Source of the DNA: a virus
DNA length: 43,984 nucleotides
Reading direction: 5' to 3' (one strand)
Virus record (IMG/VR): IMGVR_UViG_3300033153_002797
Span: 1-43,984 of that record
The notes below the pieces were generated by a model that saw only the letters and a list, made by a program, of their open reading frames with translations, was not told the DNA's origin and searched no databases. Shown here piece by piece: positions 16,371-23,081 of this stretch (the stretch's first letter is position 1; the number at the start of each line of letters is the position of its first letter). The translations under genes and the position numbers were made by a program.

Positions 16371-19300
16371 GCCGCCGAAGGAACCCACCGATCAAGAAGC
16401 GATCAACGCCTACCTCGCCGTAGAGGTTTTAAACTTGGTGGCGACGGGTGGTGATAAGGAGCCTTCTTCAGCGCCGATGGACATGCCCGACATCCTGTGG
16501 GATGAACACAAAGAGGACGTTGCTCGCACCAAGAGTGGTGGCTACCCGAAGACAGCGGAAACCACAGGCACGCTCCTCGATCCGCTGACGGAATGGTTCA
16601 CGACCCCGTGGAAGACGGCGCTGTTTGGTGGAGATGCAGGCGTGTTCGGTGGGGAGTCTAAGCGAGGAACACATGTGCCTGGACTGCTCACGTTCCCGCA
16701 AGAGACGGGAGAGGCCATCCCCGCCCCTTCGTTTGGAAAGACAGTGGAAGGCGACAACCTGTACGACTGGCTCAGTCGTCAAGGATTTCCACTACTGAGC
16801 AGAGATGAGCCGTCTCGGAAGATCGTCACCGACCCGATCATTGCCGGTTCCGTAGCAAAGGGAATGGCCGGTGCCTTGTTCAGAGAGACATCCGAAGCCG
16901 CTCTCGGCCAGTACGCTCGCAACGCCCTGCGGTGGGCAGCCAAGGAAGCCCTTCCGGCAGGGAAGACGGTTAACCCCGCAACGAAGCTGTTTGGACAGTG
17001 GAAGAAGGCACGCGAGGCATCCAAGGTTACGAAGTGGACGAAGTATTACGACAAGTTCGAGGACGCCATGTGGAAGGGGTCCGACAAGGCGTTTGGCCCT
17101 GAAGTTCAAGACTTTCTGAAGCACAACTTCCAGACGACTAGGGTGAAGTTCGGTTCGGGTCTTGCGGACGCCATGCTGGACATCAGATCGGTGCAGGCGC
17201 TAGCCAAGGTCAAGATGATGCCGGTGATCAAGCGAGTCCAAGCCATCACCTCTGACGCGGATCAACTCGCTCTCTCTCGGTATCTGCGACCTCGGGTGGT
17301 TGGCGGTGAGAAGGTTTGGCCGACGCACTTGTCGAAGAAGTTCACCGATGATGTCTACAAGGGCGGATACGAGGTTTTTGATCCCGACTTGAAGAAGTAT
17401 TTCGACCGACACGTAGCCACCGTCGAGCGGAAGTCTGCTCAAGCCGTTGAACTCAACACGATGTCCAAGAACGTCCTCGAAGAGTACGGCGGTGACTGGT
17501 ATCCGAGACGCTTCCAAAGCAAAGATTTCATCAACGAAGGCCACACGGTTTCGAAGAAGGCCATAGGGCCAGCCAAGGAACTGCACTTCGCCCGTGACGG
17601 TTACGGTGTGCGGGTGAAGATGTCCAAGGAGGAAGCGGACACGCTGCTGAAGGGGGTTGGAGAGAGCGAAGTGCAAGGTGAATTGTTGTTTCATGGTTCC
17701 CCAAGCGGGAAGCTCACTTCATTCGAACCAACACACCATACGCAAGTATGGGGACAAGGGATCGGCACATACGTCACTTCCTCAGAGGATGTGGCAAGGC
17801 TATATGCAAAGGGGCGCACAGCGCAGGGAGCGAGACTAGCAAGTGCGGCAGAAAAAGGAGACGTAACCGCATTTAGGGTAAAGGGTGGAGTCAAGCCAAA
17901 GATATTTGATCTTGAGGCCCCGGCAGACGTTGAGTTTTGGAAGAAGGCTTCCGAGACTGGCGGTGTTCCCTTTGATGATGTTATTTCCGCAACGAACAAG
18001 GAGACGAGAAAGAAGTTCATCCAGGCACACAGGAAGGCTCATGGGTTTGAGGATCCTGACGAGGCTAAATATGCCTTTGAAAGCATCCTCGATGATGCCG
18101 GAATTGACGCTACAAGACACGTCGAGTTGGAGAGCGCGACGGGCAAGTCGCATGAAGTGCTAATCATCAAGAATAAGCGTGCCTATGAGATTGTGGGCGA
18201 CAAGGACATTCCATCCACCGGCTCCGCTGTCTCCAAGACGGATCTTGTGAAGGGACGCGCCGAACTGGACCCGATCTACTCAGGCGAGAAGTCCAACGTC
18301 TCGTTCGTGAAGTTCTCTCCTAAGCAGTACGGTGGCTCTGAAGAGGCGGCAGCCGCAGCAAGAGACGAGTTCACCAAGCGTGCAGTAAACGCCGGATACA
18401 AGCCCATTAAGAGCGGGGAAAGCATTTTCGTGAACCCGTTCACCGAGGCTGAACTTGCCGAGATGGGCGAGCTTACACAAGCGGCTCCAAATATGTTTGC
18501 GGCGATGGAATCGTTGGACATGCGGATCGCACAAGGGCGAGTATTCAGGGAGGTTGCGAAAGACTCGGAGTACGCCTTGGCCGTCGCAGAAGCCCAAGCC
18601 CAAGGCAAGGTGGCGGGTGGCGTTGCGGGGAAGGCAAACCTCGGATGGCGTCACATTCCAGACTCAACCAAGTGGGGCGATCTTGCCGGGATGTATGTTC
18701 GTCCTGACATCTACCGGGAACTGGTAACGATAGACCAGACGTTGCTCGGTCCAGGTAAGCGGATTTACCAGGATGTCGTTCGGAACGTGAAGTCCAGCTA
18801 CACCATCTGGTCCTACCCGACCTTGGTTCGGAACTGGTTCTCCAACGCGATGACGGTAGCCACGGGCGGAAACACACCGCCTTGGATCGGTGGGCTCCAC
18901 AACACGCCGCATTATTGGGAGGCTCTTTGGACCAAGAAGGGCAGCCCGATGCACCTAGAGTTCATCAAAAAAGGGGTGGATCGCGCTGGATTTGTCGAGA
19001 CTGAACTCGACATGTTCAAGGCCGTGGTGAAATCAAAAGTCCCCATGTCTGAGAAGACAATCGCAGGGGACGTGAAGAACTTCCTCTCGCACCTTCCCTT
19101 CATGAAGAAGTCCGTTCTCACCAAGAGCAATCTAGCCAAGGCTCAGGGCAGGGTCTACGGTGCCGCCGACGTTTGGCACCGCAGGGCGATGTATCTCAAG
19201 GCCAGAAAGGTTTGGAAGTTCACCCCCGAAGAAACTATCGCCCATGTGAACAAGTACACCCAGAACTACCCCGAGATCGGGAACATCCCGAAGATGACTC

Positions 19301-20298
19301 GGGATATGCCGATGGGTGCGATGTTGGTTTCGTACCCGGTAGAGTCAATTCGGATGCTCAGAAACGGGATACGCGAGCATCCGCTCAGGACTGCCTTGGT
19401 GATGGGCGCACCGTTCCTTTGGAACCAAGGCCACAAGTACGCATCCGGCATGAGCGACGAGGAGTACGCAGGGCTCAAGAACGACAGCCCACTATCGGTC
19501 ACCTACCCATTCCGAAACGAGAGGGGCAATTGGGAGCACATCGGTACAGAATACTGGCATCCTTACGGGTGGATGATGCCACCGTTTACCGGCGACAAGT
19601 ACACCCGGCAGGAGGAGATGGAGTCTGGTTCGACTGGATGGGCTGGGAAAGTCTTCCGTGCTGCGAAGGTGATTAGGTCATTCGCATTCAATGAGCCTGT
19701 CTTCAACATCGCTGGCGGGGCCATTTCCGGGCACGATCTCTTCACGGGCCGTCCAATCCAACAGGAAGGGGAGAAGATCCTCCCGGCCTATACCGAGTGG
19801 TTTATGCAGGCCATGTTGCCATCTCAATTCCCCCCGTACGGTCGCAACTACCAAAGGCAGACCGACTACACAAAGGGGCTGAAGAGGTACGGTGGCAAGG
19901 AAATCACGCTAGGCGATACGGCCATGAAGACGGTGCTTGGGGTGGGGTTTGACGAGTACGATCCTGATCTTGAGCGCGAGCGGTGGAGATCGCAGGAGAA
20001 TTGGGCAAAGAGGGAGATGGAGAAGCAGATCAATCGCATGCGCAAGCTATATGACGACGAGCGCATCCTGGAAGGCGAGTACAAAGAACGAGCATCCACT
20101 ATCGCGGAGAAGTACGCCGTCTTCATCCGCGAGGGCAAGGAGCGAAAGCTGTTGTCTATGATCGTTCTTACCCAGCGCGACATGGAGGCTGGTAAGAAGG
20201 CACGCTACGACATCGGTGAGTTGAAGTTACTACTTGAAGAAGTCAGGGCAGGTAAGAACGCCCCTAGTGTCCAGCGCAAGATCGACGCTGGAAAGTAG
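16348..20298 (+). CDS. Giant internal virion protein with ADP-ribosyltransferase-like module
   Basis: 1316 residues; start ATG at 16348 with AGGAG 7 nt upstream, inside the end of the previous gene. The long charged helical body is typical of the largest ejection protein of podoviruses and of polyvalent phage proteins. Residues about 705-830 carry a conserved-looking block (Gly-Trp-Arg-His-Ile-Pro-Asp, then Leu-Ala-Gly-Met-Tyr-Val). Residues about 975-1050 contain a Pro/Gly-rich aromatic segment with a hydrophobic stretch. Inserted at about 445-620 is a module like the ART-PolyVal ADP-ribosyltransferases (see separate entry). The protein should be packed in the head and delivered with DNA, so any enzymatic module would act in the host at once. 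Assignment as ejection protein is by size and position. Confidence 0.8.
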   Translation: MPPKTKSKPPKEPTDQEAINAYLAVEVLNLVATGGDKEPSSAPMDMPDILWDEHKEDVARTKSGGYPKTAETTGTLLDPLTEWFTTPWKTALFGGDAGVFGGESKRGTHVPGLLTFPQETGEAIPAPSFGKTVEGDNLYDWLSRQGFPLLSRDEPSRKIVTDPIIAGSVAKGMAGALFRETSEAALGQYARNALRWAAKEALPAGKTVNPATKLFGQWKKAREASKVTKWTKYYDKFEDAMWKGSDKAFGPEVQDFLKHNFQTTRVKFGSGLADAMLDIRSVQALAKVKMMPVIKRVQAITSDADQLALSRYLRPRVVGGEKVWPTHLSKKFTDDVYKGGYEVFDPDLKKYFDRHVATVERKSAQAVELNTMSKNVLEEYGGDWYPRRFQSKDFINEGHTVSKKAIGPAKELHFARDGYGVRVKMSKEEADTLLKGVGESEVQGELLFHGSPSGKLTSFEPTHHTQVWGQGIGTYVTSSEDVARLYAKGRTAQGARLASAAEKGDVTAFRVKGGVKPKIFDLEAPADVEFWKKASETGGVPFDDVISATNKETRKKFIQAHRKAHGFEDPDEAKYAFESILDDAGIDATRHVELESATGKSHEVLIIKNKRAYEIVGDKDIPSTGSAVSKTDLVKGRAELDPIYSGEKSNVSFVKFSPKQYGGSEEAAAAARDEFTKRAVNAGYKPIKSGESIFVNPFTEAELAEMGELTQAAPNMFAAMESLDMRIAQGRVFREVAKDSEYALAVAEAQAQGKVAGGVAGKANLGWRHIPDSTKWGDLAGMYVRPDIYRELVTIDQTLLGPGKRIYQDVVRNVKSSYTIWSYPTLVRNWFSNAMTVATGGNTPPWIGGLHNTPHYWEALWTKKGSPMHLEFIKKGVDRAGFVETELDMFKAVVKSKVPMSEKTIAGDVKNFLSHLPFMKKSVLTKSNLAKAQGRVYGAADVWHRRAMYLKARKVWKFTPEETIAHVNKYTQNYPEIGNIPKMTRDMPMGAMLVSYPVESIRMLRNGIREHPLRTALVMGAPFLWNQGHKYASGMSDEEYAGLKNDSPLSVTYPFRNERGNWEHIGTEYWHPYGWMMPPFTGDKYTRQEEMESGSTGWAGKVFRAAKVIRSFAFNEPVFNIAGGAISGHDLFTGRPIQQEGEKILPAYTEWFMQAMLPSQFPPYGRNYQRQTDYTKGLKRYGGKEITLGDTAMKTVLGVGFDEYDPDLERERWRSQENWAKREMEKQINRMRKLYDDERILEGEYKERASTIAEKYAVFIREGKERKLLSMIVLTQRDMEAGKKARYDIGELKLLLEEVRAGKNAPSVQRKIDAGK
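17680..18213 (+). other. ADP-ribosyltransferase-like domain inside the giant virion protein
   Basis: Residues about 445-622 of the 1316-residue protein. It opens with Leu-Phe-His-Gly-Ser-Pro-Ser-Gly (His449), then 26 residues on Gly-Ile-Gly-Thr-Tyr-Val-Thr-Ser-Ser (Tyr475) followed by Asp-Val-Ala-Arg-Leu-Tyr-Ala. This is the His...Tyr core of the H-Y-[EQ] ADP-ribosyltransferases, in the arrangement of the ART-PolyVal family. A candidate third catalytic residue is Glu603 in Ser-His-Glu-Val-Leu-Ile-Ile-Lys. These enzymes move ADP-ribose from NAD+ to a target. By hand count GC is about 51% over four lines of this module (17761-17820 and 17881-18060) against 58-65% in nearby parts of the gene, consistent with later acquisition. 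Confidence 0.7.
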
Positions 20299-20324
20299 AT
20301 GCCGCACTTTTAGGAGAGTAGGGC

Positions 20325-20594
20325 ATGGAACATTGGCGTGAAGCGCTTTCGATTTTTGGCCTACTCTTTGGGAGCGGAGCCGTGCTGAAATTGCTGCGGT
20401 ACATCTCGAAGCATGATCGGATCCACGTGCAGATTGAAGAGAGATTGAAGCGCGGATCTGAAGAATTCGAAGAGAACAAGGAAGACCACGAACGGATTGA
20501 AGGAAAGTTGGATGTTCTTGGTATCGGGGTTCGCGAGTTGCTCGTTCACGAGGGCTTGCGGAAGCCGGGGCAGGGCATCAACGGTGAGGAATAG
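20325..20594 (+). CDS. Small membrane protein with coiled coil (holin or spanin candidate)
   Basis: 89 residues. One hydrophobic segment at about 8-26 (Leu-Ser-Ile-Phe-Gly-Leu-Leu-Phe-Gly) is followed by a charged helix with heptads from about 30 to 65 (Arg-Ile-His-Val-Gln-Ile-Glu-Glu-Arg-Leu). An N-terminal anchor followed by a coiled coil is the plan of inner-membrane spanins, though 89 residues is short; single-segment holins are another option. It is the first gene after the ejection proteins, followed by a promoter and more membrane genes, so a lysis role is likely by context only. Confidence 0.65.
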   Translation: MEHWREALSIFGLLFGSGAVLKLLRYISKHDRIHVQIEERLKRGSEEFEENKEDHERIEGKLDVLGIGVRELLVHEGLRKPGQGINGEE

Positions 20595-20598
20595 CGGT

Positions 20599-20627
20599 TT
20601 GACCGCAGGGGAAGTACGGCCTACACT
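20599..20627 (+). promoter_or_regulatory. Sigma70-type promoter before the small zinc/lipoprotein genes
   Basis: TTGACC (20599-20604), a 17-bp spacer, TACACT (20622-20627). The -10 is identical to that of the repressor promoter at 21876. Transcription would start near 20634. The leader has GGGGAAG (20608-20614) facing CTTCCCC (20641-20647), and GGCCTA/ACTGGTC with complements at 20655-20660 and 20664-20670. These could form alternative or knotted pairs, although the first arm lies upstream of the predicted start. Confidence 0.6.
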
Positions 20628-20682
20628 GGTCGGGCTTAGGCTTCCCCGCTTTTCTAGGCCAGTGACCAGTTTGAGGTGAAAC

Positions 20683-20901
20683 ATGGACAATTGGGAGCAC
20701 AGATCGAAGCACATGCGTTGCGTGTCGTGCATGTGGTTTGTTCCGAAGGACGCGCCTGCGGGCGATGGGCCTTCGGTGGTTAGCGACCTGGGCAGATGCA
20801 GGAGGAGATGCCCTACGATGAACGGATTCCCCGCTGTGTACCAGACTGACTGGTGTGGCGATCACAAGATTGATGAGGGGTATGCTGGAGGTGAGAGATG
20901 A
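20683..20901 (+). CDS. Cys-rich small phage protein (zinc-binding candidate)
   Basis: 72 residues with Cys-Val-Ser-Cys-Met-Trp-Phe at 13-19, Cys-Arg-Arg-Arg-Cys-Pro at about 39-44, and a C-terminal Thr-Asp-Trp-Cys-Gly-Asp-His-Lys motif. This Cys-X2-Cys, Cys-X3-Cys, Trp-Cys-Gly-Asp-His pattern recurs in small uncharacterised proteins of many tailed phages and suggests one or two bound metal ions. It is the first gene behind the promoter at 20599. Its function is unknown. The stop overlaps the lipoprotein start. Confidence 0.75.
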   Translation: MDNWEHRSKHMRCVSCMWFVPKDAPAGDGPSVVSDLGRCRRRCPTMNGFPAVYQTDWCGDHKIDEGYAGGER

Positions 20902-21224
20902 GGATTACCAGTGGATTGCTAATCGTGTTGCTGATTAGTATCGTGGGTTGCACGACCAACCACAGCACGAAGACCCTGAACGTCCACCCGAGCGCCCTGA
21001 CTCAGTTCCCGCCGGGAGTCACCGTGGAGTCCATGACGGTGATGGAGGATGGACAGGTACAGTACGAGATCATCCTTCCCGATGGCACGTATCAAACGGT
21101 AGTTGGGAGGGGCAACGTCGGCAACTTCACCGCGATCTTCAACCAGAACGACGGTACTGAGCAGAAGGCCGACGCCAAGGTGGACGCGAAGGTGGATGCC
21201 GACGTAAGCGTGGTGCCGGAATGA
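20898..21224 (+). CDS. Lipoprotein (signal peptidase II type)
   Basis: 108 residues. The N-terminus is a lipoprotein signal: Met-Arg, a hydrophobic core, then the lipobox Ile-Val-Gly-Cys with Cys18 as the lipid-modified residue; Thr follows the Cys, which does not signal inner-membrane retention. The mature part is a small beta-rich domain, and the tail repeats Asp-Ala-Lys-Val (about 92-102). In a lysis region it could be the outer-membrane spanin partner, but it lacks the usual Pro-rich small form; a superinfection-exclusion lipoprotein is the other option. ATGA overlap on both sides. Confidence 0.75.
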   Translation: MRITSGLLIVLLISIVGCTTNHSTKTLNVHPSALTQFPPGVTVESMTVMEDGQVQYEIILPDGTYQTVVGRGNVGNFTAIFNQNDGTEQKADAKVDAKVDADVSVVPE

Positions 21225-21382
21225 TCCGCGAAAACGCATTCAGGTTCGCCCTGACCGTCCTTCTCATGGCCTTCGCCGTGTTCGTCTATTGGCGTACCGG
21301 CGCGGTGGATGAGTGGCTTGTGGGGCTCGTGGGCATGGCCGTGGGCAACACCTTCCGGCTGCAACCGGCGATACCGAAATGA
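21221..21382 (+). CDS. 53-residue two-segment membrane protein (holin candidate)
   Basis: 53 residues with two hydrophobic segments, about 6-25 (Ala-Phe-Arg-Phe-Ala-Leu-Thr-Val-Leu-Leu) and 31-45 (Glu-Trp-Leu-Val-Gly-Leu-Val-Gly). They are joined by a short polar turn, and the ends are charged. This is the shape of small class II holins. It starts in the lipoprotein stop (ATGA) and its own stop overlaps the next start, so it is embedded in the same translational unit. The location in the presumed lysis region supports a membrane role; no direct homology is claimed. Confidence 0.65.
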   Translation: MIRENAFRFALTVLLMAFAVFVYWRTGAVDEWLVGLVGMAVGNTFRLQPAIPK

Positions 21383-21636
21383 TGCTGCTCGACGGCGTCT
21401 ACACACGCATCCAGAACGACCCGATCACCGTACCCGCCGCAGCAGATTTCGTGGTTTCTGACGGCGGGAACAGGATTGAATGGACGGACGGACGGACGTA
21501 CCTGTGGGACGGCAATCAGTACGAGACCGACCCCTGCGGGCACGCCATCGTTTTCATCGAGAATGGCGACTATCTCGAAGTCCACACCAACCCGGTGAGC
21601 TACGCACGCGGCACTCTCGGCCCTGGCGTTCAATAG
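21379..21636 (+). CDS. Hypothetical 85-residue protein
   Basis: 85 residues, acidic, beta-rich, starting at ATG 21379 (a second in-frame ATG at 21382). It contains repeated aromatic/Asp turns (Trp-Thr-Asp-Gly-Arg-Thr-Tyr-Leu-Trp-Asp-Gly) near 37-47. One Cys-Gly-His is present at about 55-57. Last gene of the late transcription unit. No family recognised. Confidence 0.65.
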   Translation: MMLLDGVYTRIQNDPITVPAAADFVVSDGGNRIEWTDGRTYLWDGNQYETDPCGHAIVFIENGDYLEVHTNPVSYARGTLGPGVQ

Positions 21637-21638
21637 TC

Positions 21639-21667
21639 TTGACGTGGGCACGACGTTGCGCTAGCAT
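21639..21667 (+). promoter_or_regulatory. Sigma70-type promoter for a short untranslated RNA
   Basis: TTGACG (21639-21644), 17-bp spacer, TAGCAT (21662-21667); start predicted near 21674. It begins 2 nt after the stop of the last late gene and faces the early operon, with a hairpin terminator about 65-95 nt downstream. Confidence 0.65.
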
Positions 21668-21673
21668 GTGTAC

Positions 21674-21771
21674 CGACGCCTTGGGATTAAGCCCCTCATG
21701 GCAAGCGGTACTGTTTAGTGGTAGCATGAGCCTTGGCCCGAGTCGCGTTACCGCGTGGCTCGGGCTTCTTC
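21674..21771 (+). ncRNA. Candidate small phage RNA (promoter to terminator, no convincing gene)
   Basis: About 100 nt between the promoter at 21639 and the hairpin at 21736-21765. The only open frame through it (from an ATG at 21667, 39 codons) has no ribosome site and begins upstream of the predicted start site. GCGGTA near 21696-21701 can pair with TACCGC (21749-21754) in the loop of the terminator hairpin. That gives an alternative or knotted fold. It could be a regulatory RNA, or a leader for read-through into the repressor gene. Confidence 0.45.
21736..21771 (+). terminator. Intrinsic terminator-like hairpin
   Basis: GCCCGAG (21736-21742) pairs with CTCGGGC (21759-21765) around a 16-nt loop, followed by TTCTTCG. 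The T tract is weak, so partial read-through into the early operon is expected. Confidence 0.6.
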
Positions 21772-21819
21772 GTATGGTAGTCTGATAGCGGTATCAACCG
21801 GCTCTTCCTTCCCTAGCGT

Positions 21820-21845
21820 GGGGCGGTTCAATCGTGAGCCGCCCC
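21820..21845 (+). other. Hairpin upstream of the repressor promoter
   Basis: GGGGCGG (21820-21826) pairs with CCGCCCC (21839-21845), loop of 12 nt. It is not followed by a T tract. It may be a second weak terminator insulating the repressor promoter, or a protein-binding site. Confidence 0.4.
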
Positions 21846-21870
21846 TACCTTCCACACGACTTTCTCGGAA

Positions 21871-21904
21871 TGTACTTGACGCGGGCATATACGTCGCGTA
21901 CACT
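21871..21904 (+). promoter_or_regulatory. Leaderless repressor promoter overlapped by a palindromic operator
   Basis: TTGACG (21876-21881), 17-bp spacer, TACACT (21899-21904), then 6 nt and the ATG of the HTH gene at 21911. The predicted transcription start is the ATG itself. A dyad TGTAC-N2-GACG-N10-CGTC-N2-GTACA spans 21871-21902 with all arms about one centre. It covers both hexamers, as expected for an operator bound by the repressor dimer made just downstream. Confidence 0.65.
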
Positions 21905-21910
21905 TCCCCC

Positions 21911-22126
21911 ATGAGCAAGACACCGAAACGGCCTGACACGCTTCCGGCGCTTCTGCTTGCCGCTCGCAAGCGCCACGGCATGAGACAGTCGGACGCCGCT
22001 CAGATCATGGGGGTGACGGCTGCTACGGTATCGCGTTGGGAGTCTCGGCAACTCGGCTTTCACCCCGCCATGCGCGAGCGCGTAGAGAAGTGGGTAGCCT
22101 ACTGGCTGGAAGGGAGCGAGCGATGA
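21911..22126 (+). CDS. XRE-family HTH transcriptional regulator
   Basis: 71 residues. Helices at about 10-22, then the helix-turn-helix: Arg-Gln-Ser-Asp-Ala-Ala-Gln-Ile-Met-Gly-Val (25-35), and the recognition helix Ala-Ala-Thr-Val-Ser-Arg-Trp-Glu-Ser (37-45). It is a Cro/C1-type DNA-binding domain with no dimerisation or peptidase domain. No ribosome site precedes the ATG, and the promoter geometry predicts a leaderless mRNA. It is the first gene of the early operon and probably represses its own promoter through the palindrome over it; control of the neighbouring promoters is also possible. Confidence 0.88.
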   Translation: MSKTPKRPDTLPALLLAARKRHGMRQSDAAQIMGVTAATVSRWESRQLGFHPAMRERVEKWVAYWLEGSER

Positions 22127-22299
22127 CGAGGAAAGAGCAGCGCGAGATTGCCGAAGCCCTTGTGGATGATGACGAGTTTGCCTGCGATCTCTTCAACATG
22201 ACAGAGAACGTTCGGTGGGGGCAGGTTATCAATAAGGCCGCACGCGCACGCGCCATCAAGCGGGCGATAGAGCTTATGTGGCCGAAGGTGACGTCATGA
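22123..22299 (+). CDS. Small early protein of unknown function
   Basis: 58 residues, starting in the repressor stop (ATGA). Helical and charged: an acidic N-terminal half (Asp-Asp-Asp-Glu) and a basic C-terminal helix (Ala-Arg-Ala-Arg-Ala-Ile-Lys-Arg). No motif recognised. It is followed by a 33-residue membrane peptide gene in ATGA overlap. Confidence 0.65.
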   Translation: MTRKEQREIAEALVDDDEFACDLFNMTENVRWGQVINKAARARAIKRAIELMWPKVTS

Positions 22300-22397
22300 C
22301 CCCCAAGCCCACCTACGGCCTGCTCGTCACCGGAACGTGCTGCCTGCTCGCGTGCGCTGTGGGAGTGGCGCGGATACTCTGGACGTTGGTTTTCTGA
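22296..22397 (+). CDS. 33-residue single-span membrane peptide
   Basis: Short frame with one hydrophobic segment (about residues 8-25, including Cys-Cys-Leu-Leu-Ala-Cys) and a hydrophobic C-terminal end (Leu-Trp-Thr-Leu-Val-Phe). It overlaps the previous stop as ATGA, like the surrounding genes. Other single-span micro-proteins occur in the same operon (23702, 30035, 30306, 30815). Confidence 0.5.
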   Translation: MTPKPTYGLLVTGTCCLLACAVGVARILWTLVF

Positions 22398-22411
22398 CAG
22401 GGAGAGATGAG

Positions 22412-22723
22412 ATGAAGTTCGAGGTTGCAGACGGAACCAACTGCCGCGAAGCCGATGCGGAAGTTGGGAGAACGATAGGTATCAGACAGGCGGAAGATGA
22501 TGGGCTATGGGTTGCCGCGATGGAAGGCGATTGGGTAGACGGCGATCCGCGCAAACTAGCCACTCTCTTCGCCGCTGCGCCCGAATTGCTCGCCGTGGTG
22601 GAGATGGCGCAGATCGAAGCACTCACCCTAGAGCCGCGACTCACCGCCCCGTTCGCGGGAACCATGCGCATCCTGGCCGAACGCTGCAAGGAAGCCATCG
22701 CCAAAGCCACGGTGACGCCATGA
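22412..22723 (+). CDS. Small early protein, Ala-rich helical
   Basis: 103 residues from ATG 22412 behind a GGGAG ribosome site. The N-terminal half is acidic and mixed alpha/beta (Trp-Val-Ala-Ala-Met-Glu-Gly-Asp-Trp near 38-46). The second half has the pattern Leu-Ala-Thr-Leu-Phe-Ala-Ala-Ala-Pro-Glu-Leu-Leu, common at the C-terminus of many small phage proteins of unknown role. The stop overlaps the next ATG. Confidence 0.7.
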   Translation: MKFEVADGTNCREADAEVGRTIGIRQAEDDGLWVAAMEGDWVDGDPRKLATLFAAAPELLAVVEMAQIEALTLEPRLTAPFAGTMRILAERCKEAIAKATVTP

Positions 22724-22935
22724 GCACGAGCACGAAGGTAGAGACGAAGGTGAACCCCGTCTGCGGTGGGGATGAATTCACGCTGTACTTCCGTTCTTAT
22801 GGCGGCCTGTCTGTCGAGACGACGGTGTGGCTGTCGCCTGCTGAGTTGAACCTGCTCGCGGCTCAGATCGAAGAGCAGCGTGCCGAATTCGCCTGCCAGG
22901 ACTGCGGCGAGTTCCCGTGCGGATGCCGCAAATGA
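22720..22935 (+). CDS. Small protein with C-terminal Cys cluster
   Basis: 71 residues. A short beta/alpha part is followed by a C-terminal Cys-Gln-Asp-Cys-Gly-Glu-Phe-Pro-Cys-Gly-Cys cluster (about 59-69), a likely zinc site. It starts in the previous stop (ATGA). Function unknown; it is one of many Cys-pair micro-proteins in this operon. Confidence 0.68.
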   Translation: MSTSTKVETKVNPVCGGDEFTLYFRSYGGLSVETTVWLSPAELNLLAAQIEEQRAEFACQDCGEFPCGCRK

Positions 22936-23081
22936 AAACTCACCGGGGGCACTCCATAAGTTGCCCGCAACGCCCGGAAGTACGGGGTGCCCCTACGAGA
23001 CTTCTCCCTACACCGGATTGTGGGGCGAGTGGTTACCGGTGGCCTACCTACGGCTCGCCCCTGAAGGGAGAGAAGCGATGA
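22932..23081 (+). CDS. Possible 49-residue basic protein
   Basis: The frame begins in the stop of the previous gene (ATGA) and ends in the start of the next (ATGA), the spacing seen for accepted genes here. The product is basic, Pro/Arg-rich with two Cys, and looks poorly folded. There is no ribosome site. The same stretch can form a hairpin, with GGGGCAC in 22943-22950 and GTGCCCC near 22988-22994. It may therefore be an untranslated spacer instead. Confidence 0.4.
   Translation: MKTHRGHSISCPQRPEVRGAPTRLLPTPDCGASGYRWPTYGSPLKGEKR

Noticed and set aside
21690-21765. tRNA-like stretch with a D-arm-like TTTAGTGGTAGCA
   Set aside because: There is no T-arm (TTCGA-type) sequence and no matching anticodon stem; the pairing fits a promoter-terminator RNA better.
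21667-21786. 39-codon frame through the putative small RNA
   Set aside because: It starts before the predicted transcript start, has no ribosome site and runs through the terminator hairpin.
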